Assembly: GCA_001983455.1 (NCBI GenBank)
Contig: LJDB01000077.1
Location: forward strand, 1 to 34,666
Length of the DNA stretch: 34,666 nucleotides
Direction of reading: 5' to 3'
Source of the DNA: Candidatus Epulonipiscium fishelsonii
Lineage (GTDB): Bacteria; Bacillota; Clostridia; Lachnospirales; Cellulosilyticaceae
Below the pieces are notes generated by a model. It was not told where the DNA came from and did not search any database. It saw nothing but the letters and a program-made list of their open reading frames with translations. The position numbers and the translations under genes were made by a program. Shown here in pieces: positions 8,759-16,255 of the stretch (positions are counted from its first letter, which is position 1; each line of letters starts with the position of its first letter).

Positions 8759-9991
8759 ATGTTAACAATAGAAGGAAAGTATACTACAGCAAAAGTTTTT
8801 ACAGACAATATTCAGCAAGAAGCAATCAGTCAAATTTATGAAGTGTGTAACAATCTTATTGCTGAATATAGTAATATAGCTATTATGCCTGATGTACATG
8901 CAGGAAAAGGTTGCACTATTGGAACCACTATGAGTATAAGCAATAAAATTGTGCCAAATCTTGTGGGTGTGGACATTGGATGTGGAGTAAGGGTACAACC
9001 AATTAAGGTGCAAAAAGGATTTGATTGGATCAATGAATTTGATAAAAAATTGAGAGCTACTATTCCATCAGGAACAAAAATACGTGATAATGAACATCCA
9101 TTTTTAGAGCACATACCACTAGATACCTTAAGATGTCCAGCGATTAAACGTACTCGAGCTGATAAATCTGTCGGAACTTTAGGCGGTGGAAATCATTATA
9201 TCGAAGTGAATTATGATGAGGATGGTCAATATTATTTAACGGTTCATTCAGGCAGTCGTTATCTTGGAAAACAAATAGCCGAATTTTATCAAGGTCTTGC
9301 TTATGACACTTTAAATAACAATAAAACTGAGCAAAGCAAGGAAGTTGAAAAGGCAATTCAGCTATTGCAAAAAAGTAATCAAACACATCTCATCGAAAGC
9401 ACTATAAGAGAAATCAAGGAAAAATATGCCCGTAATATTAAAGTAAGCAGAGACCTTGCTTATTTAGAAGGAAAGTTTATGGATGATTATCTTCATGACA
9501 TGCATGTGGCAACAGTTTATGCATATTGGAATAGAAAAGCTATTGCATATAGCATTATTAAAGCTTTGAATGGAAGAATAGACTTTGATAATAAAAAAGA
9601 TGCGTTTGACACAGTGCATAATTATATTGATATAGAAAATAAGATTTTACGAAAAGGAGCCGTTTCTGCTCAAAAAGATGAAATTCTTATTATACCCATT
9701 AATATGCGTGATGGAAGCATTATTGCACGTGGAAAAGGAAATCCAGAGTGGAATTTTTCGGCACCACATGGAGCGGGACGCATTATGAGTAGAACTGTCT
9801 CTAAACAAAATGTAACTTTAAATATGTTTAAAAAATCAATGGAAGGGATTTACACAACTTCCGTAAATTCCGCTACAATTGATGAAAGTTGCTTTGCATA
9901 TAAAGATATGCAGGAAATCCTTGATAACATTGGAGATACAGTTGATATAATAAAAATAATTAAACCTATTTATAACTTTAAAGCATCTTAA
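8759..9991 (+). CDS. rtcB: RNA-splicing ligase RtcB (3'-phosphate/5'-hydroxyl RNA ligase)
   Basis: This 410-residue protein matches the normal RtcB length. It has the metal-binding and guanylylation motifs in order: PDVHAGKGCTIG near residues 44-55, VGVDIGCGVRV near 70-80, GTLGGGNHYIE near 140, HSGSRYLGK near 163, and HGAGR at about 337, whose histidine is the GMP-accepting residue by homology. RtcB joins RNA 2',3'-cyclic or 3'-phosphate ends to 5'-OH ends using GTP and Mn2+, in RNA repair. The start is supported by AGGAAAGAAGG. No RtcA or RtcR is adjacent and the gene appears to stand alone. Its normal physiological target in Firmicutes is not evident from context. Confidence 0.95.
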   Translation: MLTIEGKYTTAKVFTDNIQQEAISQIYEVCNNLIAEYSNIAIMPDVHAGKGCTIGTTMSISNKIVPNLVGVDIGCGVRVQPIKVQKGFDWINEFDKKLRATIPSGTKIRDNEHPFLEHIPLDTLRCPAIKRTRADKSVGTLGGGNHYIEVNYDEDGQYYLTVHSGSRYLGKQIAEFYQGLAYDTLNNNKTEQSKEVEKAIQLLQKSNQTHLIESTIREIKEKYARNIKVSRDLAYLEGKFMDDYLHDMHVATVYAYWNRKAIAYSIIKALNGRIDFDNKKDAFDTVHNYIDIENKILRKGAVSAQKDEILIIPINMRDGSIIARGKGNPEWNFSAPHGAGRIMSRTVSKQNVTLNMFKKSMEGIYTTSVNSATIDESCFAYKDMQEILDNIGDTVDIIKIIKPIYNFKAS

Positions 9992-10006
9992 ATTAGATTA
10001 TTATAT

Positions 10007-10026
10007 AGTGGTGCAGTGGCACCGCT
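10007..10026 (+). terminator. hairpin downstream of rtcB (possible weak terminator)
   Basis: AGTGGTGC at 10007-10014 pairs over eight positions (one G-U wobble) with GCACCGCT at 10019-10026 around a four-base loop. It lies 16 bases after the rtcB stop. The following sequence is TATAATAAAA without a T-run, so termination is uncertain. Confidence 0.4.
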
Positions 10027-10033
10027 TATAATA

Positions 10034-10100
10034 AAATCTTAGGGATAAATTGTTATTCGTGATAACGTATATATGAAATCTTAGGGATAAATTGTTATTC
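10034..10100. repeat. two 25-bp direct repeats, one carrying the TTATTCGTGATAA motif
   Basis: The 25 bases at 10034-10058 recur exactly at 10076-10100, a 42-base period. Both copies contain CTTAGGGATAAATTG followed by TTATTC. The first copy continues into TTATTCGTGATAA (10053-10065), a near-palindrome also present at 22130-22142 and, inverted, at 34654-34666. The repeats sit between rtcB and the coiled-coil gene. They may be regulatory or traces of a small dispersed element. Confidence 0.7.
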
Positions 10101-10179
10101 AAACTACCTCTAGTAGCATAAAATAGGATTATAACATAAATTATAAATTAAGAATATACATTTAGGAGGTAATATAAAT

Positions 10180-11775
10180 ATGTTATTTATGGTACTTATA
10201 ATTCTTACAGGAATGGCTTGTATATTAATTCCTATATATGAATTTAAAACAAAAAAATATACTTGGACAGATAGCGTTTTGTATGGAGCAACACTAGTCA
10301 TGATATTAGGAATATTTGGAGCAATATATGAAGTAAATATGATGTTGGCAAATTTAAGTGTATTCAACTTAGTTGATGGAACACTGTCTGCATTCAAAAT
10401 GATTATGTGTGGATTAGTTTTTAATATGATAATAAGATTTGTACATAAGATATTTAAGGAAAAGAAAACAAAAGAACGTAATAAAAAGAAAGATGTTGAT
10501 ATTGTAACGGAAAGTATATTATCACTAGAAAAAACGTTAGTTAATATACAAGGGTGCAATAGTAAAAATATCGAACAATGTAACGACGACTTATTAAATA
10601 GTTTGAATAGCAAATTTAATTCACTAGAAAATATTACAAAATCAATTGTAGAAACTACAAACTATAATTTAGGAGTTATAAACGACAACTTTATCTCTAC
10701 CCAATCTGAACTTATAAATAACGTTCAAGCACTAAATAATACTGATGTTATATCACAAAGTATAGAATTACTAACGGCTTCACTAAATTCTATTGAACAA
10801 ACTATTAAAAGTATGAAAGAAAGCCAAACTCAGTTATTACAAAGTAGCAAAGCTATAGAAGAAAGTCAAACTGAATCATTGAAAATCAGTAAATCTGTAA
10901 AAGAAAGTCACGTTGAGTTATTAAAAAGCAGTAAAGCTATAGAAGAAAGTCAAACTGAGTTATTAAAAAGCAGTAAAGCAGTAAAAGAAAGTCACGTTAA
11001 GTTATTAAAAAGTAGCAAAGCTATAGAAGAAAGTCAAATCGAATCATTGAAAATCAGTAAATCTATAAAAGAAAGTCATGTTGAGTTATTAAAAAGTAGC
11101 AAAGCTATAGAAGAAAGTCAAATCGAATCATTACAAAGCAGTAAATCTGTAAAAGAAAGTCATGTTGAGTTATTGAAAAGCAGTAAAGCTATAGAAGCAA
11201 ATCAAATTGAATCATTACAAAGCAGTAAATCTATAGAAGAAAGTCACGTTAAGTTATTGCAAAGTACTAAAAACATAGAAGAAAGTCAAGTTGAAATATT
11301 ACAAAGCAATAAATCTTTAGCTGAAATAATAGATATAGTTTTAGAAGATATAAATGTATCTCAAAAATTGATACATAGTTATTTATCTCAAATAATTAAA
11401 TTAAATAATACCCCACCAGATGTTAATGAACAGTATAAAGAAGCTATTGATACACTATTTGAAAAATATGATGTTGCTTTAAAAGACCTAACAGAAAACT
11501 ATGCCCTTAAGGTACAACAGAATGATGGTCCGCAAAAAACAACTTTACAAGAAAATTTACTAAGCTCTATTTTTGAAATCAAACATTCAATGGAGGAAAA
11601 TTTAAGTCAAATAAGTAGTTCAATATCCAATAAACTAGGTGAGGCAAGTGAAAGTGTGGAGAAATCTATTTCTATTTCTAAACAGTTTATAAAAGATGGT
11701 TCTTTGGTTGAAAAGCTAAAAAAAGTGGTAGACGTACCAGAAGAAAAGCAATATAACACAAATTTTCATTTATAA
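10180..11775 (+). CDS. Membrane-anchored coiled-coil repeat protein with a possible ExbB/ZorA-like N-terminus
   Basis: This 531-residue protein is of unknown function. Three hydrophobic segments lie near residues 2-20, 34-52 and 70-89, followed by a strongly basic stretch (91-105) that should remain in the cytoplasm. The rest is predicted to be helical. Residues 219-372 consist of eleven 14-residue units of the type LLKSSKAIEESQTE, alternating with SLKISKSVKESHVE, plus a partial twelfth. The second and third membrane segments (GIFGAIYEV, then VDGTLSAFKMIMCGLVFNMIIRF) recall the TolQ/ExbB/MotA fold found in ZorA-type motor proteins, which also have long helical tails. No MotB/OmpA-type partner is adjacent. 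The start follows TAGGAGG. An alternative reading is a simple membrane tether or methyl-accepting-like filament without channel function. Confidence 0.8.
   Translation: MLFMVLIILTGMACILIPIYEFKTKKYTWTDSVLYGATLVMILGIFGAIYEVNMMLANLSVFNLVDGTLSAFKMIMCGLVFNMIIRFVHKIFKEKKTKERNKKKDVDIVTESILSLEKTLVNIQGCNSKNIEQCNDDLLNSLNSKFNSLENITKSIVETTNYNLGVINDNFISTQSELINNVQALNNTDVISQSIELLTASLNSIEQTIKSMKESQTQLLQSSKAIEESQTESLKISKSVKESHVELLKSSKAIEESQTELLKSSKAVKESHVKLLKSSKAIEESQIESLKISKSIKESHVELLKSSKAIEESQIESLQSSKSVKESHVELLKSSKAIEANQIESLQSSKSIEESHVKLLQSTKNIEESQVEILQSNKSLAEIIDIVLEDINVSQKLIHSYLSQIIKLNNTPPDVNEQYKEAIDTLFEKYDVALKDLTENYALKVQQNDGPQKTTLQENLLSSIFEIKHSMEENLSQISSSISNKLGEASESVEKSISISKQFIKDGSLVEKLKKVVDVPEEKQYNTNFHL
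10834..11295 (+). repeat. 42-bp tandem repeat array (11 units) inside the coiled-coil gene
   Basis: Eleven consecutive 42-base units encode 14-residue repeats, with a degraded twelfth to about 11337. Units alternate between an 'SKAIEESQ' type and an 'SKSVKESHV' type, giving an 84-base higher-order period. Near-identity between some units points to recent duplication by slippage or unequal crossing-over, so copy number may vary between strains. Confidence 0.92.
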
Positions 11776-11784
11776 GAGAAACGG

Positions 11785-11810
11785 AGGCGAACCTATGTGT
11801 TCGCCTTATT
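11785..11810 (+). terminator. hairpin terminator after the coiled-coil gene
   Basis: AGGCGAAC at 11785-11792 pairs perfectly with GTTCGCCT at 11799-11806 around a six-base loop and is followed by TATT. It lies 9 bases after the stop codon. The T-run is short, so it is probable but not ideal. Confidence 0.65.
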
Positions 11811-11820
11811 CATGTTTAAT

Positions 11821-12083
11821 TCAAATTTTATAAGCAGTATTAACTAATGTTTGATTAGCCAATTTAGCGATTTTTTCTATTCTTTCAAATGGTGCAATAG
11901 GAGGGCAGGCATCTGCGATATGAAGTATCAGTTTGGTATTGTCTTGTTGCTCCTCAAATAGTGTATTCAGATATTTATCGAATTCATAATCCGATAACAC
12001 TGCTGGAACCATAATGGAAGATGGAATACCGTTGCCAATATTATTATAAAACTCTATAATTTATTGTTTAATTCCTTTTTCAC
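11821..12083 (-). pseudogene. frameshifted small gene fragment of unknown function
   Basis: A minus-strand reading starts with GTG at 12083, preceded by GGAGGG, and encodes KKELNNKL before meeting TAG. One base out of frame, the sequence continues open as EFYNNIGNGIPSSIM and on through 63 more codons, containing LILHIADACPPIAPFERIEKIAKLAN, to a stop at 11821. A ribosome binding site in one frame and a coding-looking stretch in the next suggest a single-base deletion in a former gene. The HIADA stretch faintly recalls von Willebrand A-type proteins, but this is too short to assign. A short functional protein starting at ATG 12012 is less likely because that ATG has no ribosome binding site. 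Confidence 0.4.
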
Positions 12084-12376
12084 TCTACCCTCCTATTTAA
12101 TAAAATACTTTATCATATACATTGTATAATGAATGTTATAACAATATCAAGGATAAAAAGAAATAACAGATTTAGCCAATTGCCTTGGATTTTCTACTTC
12201 TATCTTTTAATATTGTGCATTTGTCCTGCTGAAAGAAAGCAAAACGGAGCTTCAAAGCGGTCAAAATATGAAAATGGTATGCCATATTTTGCATTGCAAT
12301 ATGTTAATAGGGCATACTAAACATAAAGTTAATATTGATAAATTAAAAAGACCTATTATAAGAAAGGGTGTACTAT

Positions 12377-13543
12377 ATGAAAATTGCAATAGCTGGAACA
12401 GGATACGTAGGTTTATCAAATGCAATACTTTTAGCACAACATAACGAAGTCGTAGCAGTAGATATAATTCAAGAAAAAGTAGATATGATTAACAATAAGA
12501 TTTCTCCTATATTAGACAAAGAGATTGAAGATTATTTAAAGAATAAAGAGTTAAATTTGACTGCAACAACTGATATATATATGGCATATACAGATGCTGA
12601 ATATATTATTGTTTCAACTCCTACAAATTATGATCCAGATTTAAATCATTTTAACACTAGAACAGTGGAAGCTGTTATAGCAAATGTTTTAGCTATAAAC
12701 GAAGAAGCTGTCATAATTATAAAATCAACCGTACCAGTTGGATACACAGATAGAGTTAAAAAAATGTTTGATACACCAAATATAATATTTTCACCTGAGT
12801 TTTTAAGAGAAGGCAAAGCATTATATGATAATTTATATCCCTCAAGGATTATAGTTGGAGAACAATCTCAAAGAGCAGAAATATTTGCAGGTTTACTAGT
12901 TGAAGGTGCAATAAAAAAAGACATACCTATATTGTTTACAAATTCAACAGAAGCAGAAGCGGTTAAATTATTTTCTAACACATATTTAGCATTAAGAGTG
13001 GCATATTTTAATGAATTAGATACTTATGCAGAATTAAGAGGACTAGATACAAAGCAGATTATTGAAGGAATTGGCCTAGACCCTCGTATAGGAAATCATT
13101 ATAACAATCCTTCTTTTGGATATGGAGGATATTGTTTACCAAAAGATACAAAACAACTTAAAGCAAATTACGAAGATGTGCCAAATAATATTATTGGTGC
13201 TATTGTTGATGCAAATAGGACAAGAAAGGACCATATATCAGAACAAATTATAAAAAGAAATCCAAATGTAGTGGGAATATATAGACTAACAATGAAAACA
13301 AATTCTGATAACTTTAGAGCTTCTTCCATTCAAGGGATAATGAAGCGTATTAAAGCTAAAGGTATAGAGGTAGTTGTATATGAACCAGCTCTAAAGGAAG
13401 ATAAGTTTTATAATTCAAGAGTGATCAAAAATTTAGATGAATTTAAAAAAATAAGTGATATCGTGGTTTCAAATAGACTGAGTCCAGAAATAAAAGATAT
13501 TGAAGATAAAGTTTACACTAGGGATTTGTATAGTAGAGATTAA
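12377..13543 (+). CDS. ugd: UDP-glucose 6-dehydrogenase
   Basis: This 388-residue enzyme has the N-terminal NAD-binding motif GTGYVGLSN and the catalytic segment [15 protein letters not shown] with nucleophile C253. The C-terminal part [20 protein letters not shown] binds the UDP-sugar. It oxidises UDP-glucose to UDP-glucuronate with two NAD+, supplying precursor for surface polysaccharides. I chose ATG 12377 because AGAAAGGG lies 8 bases upstream; a GTG at 12368 overlaps that site. Length and many stretches closely match the E. coli Ugd form as I remember it. It stands alone, without glycosyltransferases, and ends at a strong terminator. Confidence 0.95.
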   Translation: MKIAIAGTGYVGLSNAILLAQHNEVVAVDIIQEKVDMINNKISPILDKEIEDYLKNKELNLTATTDIYMAYTDAEYIIVSTPTNYDPDLNHFNTRTVEAVIANVLAINEEAVIIIKSTVPVGYTDRVKKMFDTPNIIFSPEFLREGKALYDNLYPSRIIVGEQSQRAEIFAGLLVEGAIKKDIPILFTNSTEAEAVKLFSNTYLALRVAYFNELDTYAELRGLDTKQIIEGIGLDPRIGNHYNNPSFGYGGYCLPKDTKQLKANYEDVPNNIIGAIVDANRTRKDHISEQIIKRNPNVVGIYRLTMKTNSDNFRASSIQGIMKRIKAKGIEVVVYEPALKEDKFYNSRVIKNLDEFKKISDIVVSNRLSPEIKDIEDKVYTRDLYSRD

Positions 13544-13546
13544 ATG

Positions 13547-13583
13547 AATAATAAGAAAAGACCTTTGGCCTTTTCTTATTATT
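13547..13583. terminator. bidirectional intrinsic terminator after ugd
   Basis: AATAATAAGAAAAG at 13547-13560 pairs perfectly with CTTTTCTTATTATT at 13570-13583 around a 9-base loop. It separates ugd from the convergent FlxA-like gene at 13614. It belongs to a family of similar hairpins in this window. Confidence 0.88.
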
Positions 13584-13613
13584 ATGAAGCCTCTCACACA
13601 ACACATAATATAT

Positions 13614-14330
13614 TTAAAGTGCTATATCAATAGTAATATGTTCTTTGTTTTCTTTATGTTCTTTATCTTTATGTGGTTCTTCTACTTTTTTAGGTATTTC
13701 TTTTACATCAACTAGTTCTTCCTCAACATTTTCTACTTGTTTACTCACTTTTTTACTTAATGATAAAGCCAAAGTTTCTAATTCTGCTGCTTCTTTCAAC
13801 TTAGCTGATTTCATTTCACCATGATACGTGTTAGCTTCAGCTCTTAAAACTCTTGCGTTACTTTCTAGTCTTGATTGTGCAGAATATGTAATTTCTATTT
13901 GATTTAACCCAACTGAAGACGAAATAATACTATTCATTTTTTGAGACATAGCTTCTTCTTTTATTTTTGGTTCAGCTTTTATAGTTTTTTCTGAACTATC
14001 TTTTGTATTTTTTTCCATTTCTTTTTGTTTAGCACTTGAAATTTCTTTTTCTATTTCAAGCATTTCTTCATCAAGTTTTTCTATTTCATCGCTAACATCT
14101 TCTCCAGCTAAAGATTTTTCTAGCAATTCCTCTCTTCTTTCTTGAAGATTTTCTTTTTGCTTATTTAATTTATCAATTTGAGACATAGCTTTTCCGGCTT
14201 TTGAAAGAAAAACGCTATCTTGATTAAAGTCAATGGTATTTTTTGGAGCTTCTTCTTTTTTTACTTTATCTACTCCTATTACATTAAAGTTGTTATATTG
14301 ATCAACTGTATTGTTCATTGTTATGTTCAT
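13614..14330 (-). CDS. FlxA-like coiled-coil protein, paralogue 1
   Basis: This 238-residue hydrophilic protein has no signal peptide or membrane segment. The N-terminus MNITMNNTVDQYNNF is shared with its two neighbours. An SVFLSKAGKAMSQ segment precedes a charged coiled coil (about 50-105: NKQKENLQERREELLEK). A second helical block SAQSRLESNARVLRAEA lies near 155, followed by an acidic/basic tail and the shared C-terminus EHITID. The D-S-V-x-x-S-x-x-G-K-A-M followed by NKQKENLQ pattern resembles FlxA-like proteins of Firmicutes; FlxA of E. coli is FliA-dependent. A sigma-28-type promoter precedes it at 14388-14414. Ribosome binding site: GAGGAG. The function is unknown. A motility link is inferred from the promoter and fold pattern. 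Confidence 0.8.
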   Translation of the reverse strand: MNITMNNTVDQYNNFNVIGVDKVKKEEAPKNTIDFNQDSVFLSKAGKAMSQIDKLNKQKENLQERREELLEKSLAGEDVSDEIEKLDEEMLEIEKEISSAKQKEMEKNTKDSSEKTIKAEPKIKEEAMSQKMNSIISSSVGLNQIEITYSAQSRLESNARVLRAEANTYHGEMKSAKLKEAAELETLALSLSKKVSKQVENVEEELVDVKEIPKKVEEPHKDKEHKENKEHITIDIAL

Positions 14331-14387
14331 TTTTATTCTCCTCTTCGATTAGTTCTAGTACTAAATTAATTATTTTCTACATTAGAT

Positions 14388-14414
14388 GTATCGACTATAT
14401 CAGACATGTCTTTA
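14388..14414 (-). promoter_or_regulatory. sigma-28 (SigD/FliA)-type promoter of paralogue 1
   Basis: On the minus strand TAAAGACA is followed by 11 bases and GTCGATAC, matching the sigma-28 pattern TAAA-N15-GCCGATAT with one change in each conserved GCCGATAT end. It lies about 57 bases before the ATG at 14330. The same layout precedes both other paralogues. Confidence 0.75.
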
Positions 14415-14488
14415 GTATATATTAAAAATTCTTATCTCCAAATTTTTACATTAAAGAGGCCTGCATGGTATACTTCTATATAACTTTA

Positions 14489-14519
14489 AAGGATGAAAAA
14501 TCCTTGATTTCCCATCCTT
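14489..14519 (-). terminator. hairpin downstream of FlxA-like paralogue 2
   Basis: On the minus strand AAGGATG pairs with CATCCTT, and an inner AAATC pairs with GATTT, giving a long interrupted hairpin just after the stop at 14542. A TAAAG tail replaces the expected T-run, so termination is uncertain. Confidence 0.45.
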
Positions 14520-14541
14520 ATCATGATGTTAACCCCTCTAT

Positions 14542-15171
14542 TTAAAGTACTACGTCAATAGTAATATGTTCTCTATCTTCTTTGTATTCTTTCTCGGTAT
14601 GTTCTTTCTCTTGATGTGCTTCGTCTATTTTTTTATGTGGTTCTTTTACCTCAACTAGCTCTTCCTCAATATGTTCAACTTGTTCAGTCATTTTTTTATT
14701 TAATGATAAGGCTATGCTTTTTGATTCTACTGCTTCTTTTTGATCTGTGCTAATTGAAGACGAAATAACATTACTTATTTTTTGAAACATAACTTCTTCT
14801 TTTGTTTTTGGTTCAGCTTTTATAGCTTTTTCTGAACTATCTTTTGTAGCTTTTTCTGCTTCTTTTTGCTTAGCATTTAAAATTTCTGCTTCTATCTCAA
14901 TCATTTTTTCGTCAAGTTTTTCTATTTCATCGCCAATATCTTCTCCAGCTAAAGATTTTTGTAGTAATTCCTCTCTTTTTTCTTGAAGATTTTCTTTTTG
15001 CTTATTTAACTTATCCATTTGAGACATAGCTTTTCCAGCGTTTGAAAAAGAAACGCTATCTTGATTAAAGTTAATGGCATTTTTTGGAGCTTCTTCCTTT
15101 TTTGCTTTATCTACTCCTATTACATTAAAGTTACTATATTGATCAACTGAATTGTTCAGTGTTATGTTCAT
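14542..15171 (-). CDS. FlxA-like coiled-coil protein, paralogue 2 (internally shortened)
   Basis: This 209-residue paralogue of the genes at 13614 and 15345 shares the N-terminal MNITLNNSVDQYSNF, the SVSFSNAGKAMSQ segment, the coiled coil with NKQKENLQEKREELLQK, and the C-terminus EHITIDVVL. Compared with its neighbours it lacks roughly 35-40 residues covering the block around SAQSRLESNARVLRAEA; it passes straight from ISSSISTDQKE to SKSIALSLNKK. The reading frame is intact, so this is a clean internal deletion, not decay. It has its own ribosome binding site (TAGGAGAA) and a sigma-28-type promoter at 15230-15256. Function unknown; see paralogue 1 for the motility inference. Confidence 0.8.
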   Translation of the reverse strand: MNITLNNSVDQYSNFNVIGVDKAKKEEAPKNAINFNQDSVSFSNAGKAMSQMDKLNKQKENLQEKREELLQKSLAGEDIGDEIEKLDEKMIEIEAEILNAKQKEAEKATKDSSEKAIKAEPKTKEEVMFQKISNVISSSISTDQKEAVESKSIALSLNKKMTEQVEHIEEELVEVKEPHKKIDEAHQEKEHTEKEYKEDREHITIDVVL

Positions 15172-15229
15172 CTTGTATTCTCCTATTTGATTAGTTATAA
15201 CATTAAATTAATTACTTGCTACATTAAAT

Positions 15230-15256
15230 ATATCGACTAAATTAGACATATCTTTA
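15230..15256 (-). promoter_or_regulatory. sigma-28 (SigD/FliA)-type promoter of paralogue 2
   Basis: On the minus strand TAAAGATA, 11 bases, then GTCGATAT: one mismatch to the GCCGATAT element and correct spacing. It lies about 59 bases before the ATG at 15171. Confidence 0.78.
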
Positions 15257-15291
15257 GTATATATTAAAAATTCTTATCTCCAAATTTTTAC

Positions 15292-15319
15292 AAAAAAAAG
15301 ACATGCAATGCATGCCTCT
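15292..15319 (-). terminator. intrinsic terminator after FlxA-like paralogue 3
   Basis: On the minus strand GGCATGC and GCATGTC pair (one G-U) around a 3-base loop and are followed by a run of eight T residues. It lies about 26 bases after the stop of the gene at 15345, so each paralogue is probably its own transcription unit. Confidence 0.8.
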
Positions 15320-15344
15320 ATATAACTTTAAAGGATTTCCCATC

Positions 15345-16082
15345 TTAAAGTACTACATCAATAGTAATATGTTCTTTATCTTCTTTGTATTCTTTCTCTG
15401 TATTTTCTTTCTCTTGATGTGCTTCGTCTATTTTTTTAGATGGTTCTTTTACTTCAACTAGTTCTTCCTCAACATTTTCTATTTGTTTACTCATTTTTTT
15501 ATTTAATGCCAAAGCCATACTTTCTAACTCGGCTGCTTGTTTTAACTTGGCTACTTTCATTTCACCCTGAGAAGTGTTAGCTTCAGCCCTCAAAATTCTT
15601 GCATTGCTTTCTAATCTTGATTGAGCTGAATATGTAATTTCAATTTGATTTAAGCCAATTGAAGACGAAATAACATTATTCATTTTTTGAGACATAGCTT
15701 CTTCTTTTGTTTTTGGTTCAGCTTTTATAGTTTTTTCTGCATTATATTTTTCATTGTTTTCTATTTCTTCTTGCGTGGTATTTGTAATTTTGTCTTCTAT
15801 TTCAAGCATTTGTTTATTAAGCTTTTCTAATTCCGCTTCAACATCTTCTCCAGCTAAAGATTTCTGTAGTAATTCTTCTCTTCTTTTTTGAAGATTTTCT
15901 TTTTGTTTATTCAAGCTATCAACTAAAGACATAGCTTTTCCAACTTCTGAAATAGAAACGCTATCGTGCAAACTATTAAGCCCAAGCTTCTTTTTCTTTG
16001 CTTCTTCATTTTCTTTTTTATCTACTCCTGTAAAATTAAAAGTGTTATATTGTCCAATTGCATTGTTCATAGTTATATTCAT
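15345..16082 (-). CDS. FlxA-like coiled-coil protein, paralogue 3
   Basis: This 245-residue protein is the longest of three tandem paralogues. It has the N-terminus MNITMNNAIGQYNTF, then DSVSISEVGKAMS near residue 40, a charged coiled coil (NKQKENLQKRREELLQK and a following EELEKLNKQMLEIEDKI-like stretch), the block SAQSRLESNARILRAEA near 155-172, and the C-terminus EHITIDVVL. There is no signal peptide. The D-S-V-S-I-S pattern is common in FlgM- and FlxA-like flagellar proteins. It is preceded by the best sigma-28-type promoter of the three (16153-16179) and followed by a terminator. Its biochemical role is unknown; a structural or export-related flagellar accessory is possible. Confidence 0.82.
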   Translation of the reverse strand: MNITMNNAIGQYNTFNFTGVDKKENEEAKKKKLGLNSLHDSVSISEVGKAMSLVDSLNKQKENLQKRREELLQKSLAGEDVEAELEKLNKQMLEIEDKITNTTQEEIENNEKYNAEKTIKAEPKTKEEAMSQKMNNVISSSIGLNQIEITYSAQSRLESNARILRAEANTSQGEMKVAKLKQAAELESMALALNKKMSKQIENVEEELVEVKEPSKKIDEAHQEKENTEKEYKEDKEHITIDVVL

Positions 16083-16152
16083 GGTTTTACCTCTTTTCTA
16101 TTATATGTATCTAGATTATATGTATTTAAACTACGTAATTTTTACATTATAT

Positions 16153-16179
16153 ATATCGGCTAATTTGGACATACTTTTA
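16153..16179 (-). promoter_or_regulatory. sigma-28 (SigD/FliA)-type promoter of paralogue 3
   Basis: On the minus strand TAAAAGTA, 11 bases, then GCCGATAT. The -10 element is a full match to the SigD consensus and the spacing is exact. It lies about 70 bases before the ATG at 16082. Confidence 0.85.
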
Positions 16180-16212
16180 GTACAAAATCAAAATTTTAAA
16201 ATACAAATTTTG

Positions 16213-16243
16213 CATGAAAAAGAGATACGCATTGCATATCTCT
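16213..16243 (-). terminator. intrinsic terminator after nadD-yqeK
   Basis: On the minus strand AGAGATA and TATCTCT pair around a 9-base loop and are followed by TTTTT. It lies 12 bases after the nadD-yqeK stop. Confidence 0.85.
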
Positions 16244-16255
16244 TATCTCATTATC

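Noticed and set aside
10110..10613. 167-codon minus-strand frame opposite the coiled-coil gene
   Set aside because: Low-complexity I/L/F/S composition from an AT-rich coding strand; no start signal.
10834..11295. CRISPR-like regular repeats
   Set aside because: The 42-base units are contiguous, without spacers, and encode an in-frame protein repeat.
12129..12320. 63-codon open frame upstream of ugd
   Set aside because: No ribosome binding site, no recognisable domain, and it overlaps the CAAAATATG/CATATTTTG inverted repeat at 12262-12291. It looks like chance.
12368..12376. Upstream GTG start for ugd
   Set aside because: It overlaps the AGAAAGGG ribosome binding site; the ATG at 12377 gives the conserved MKI start.
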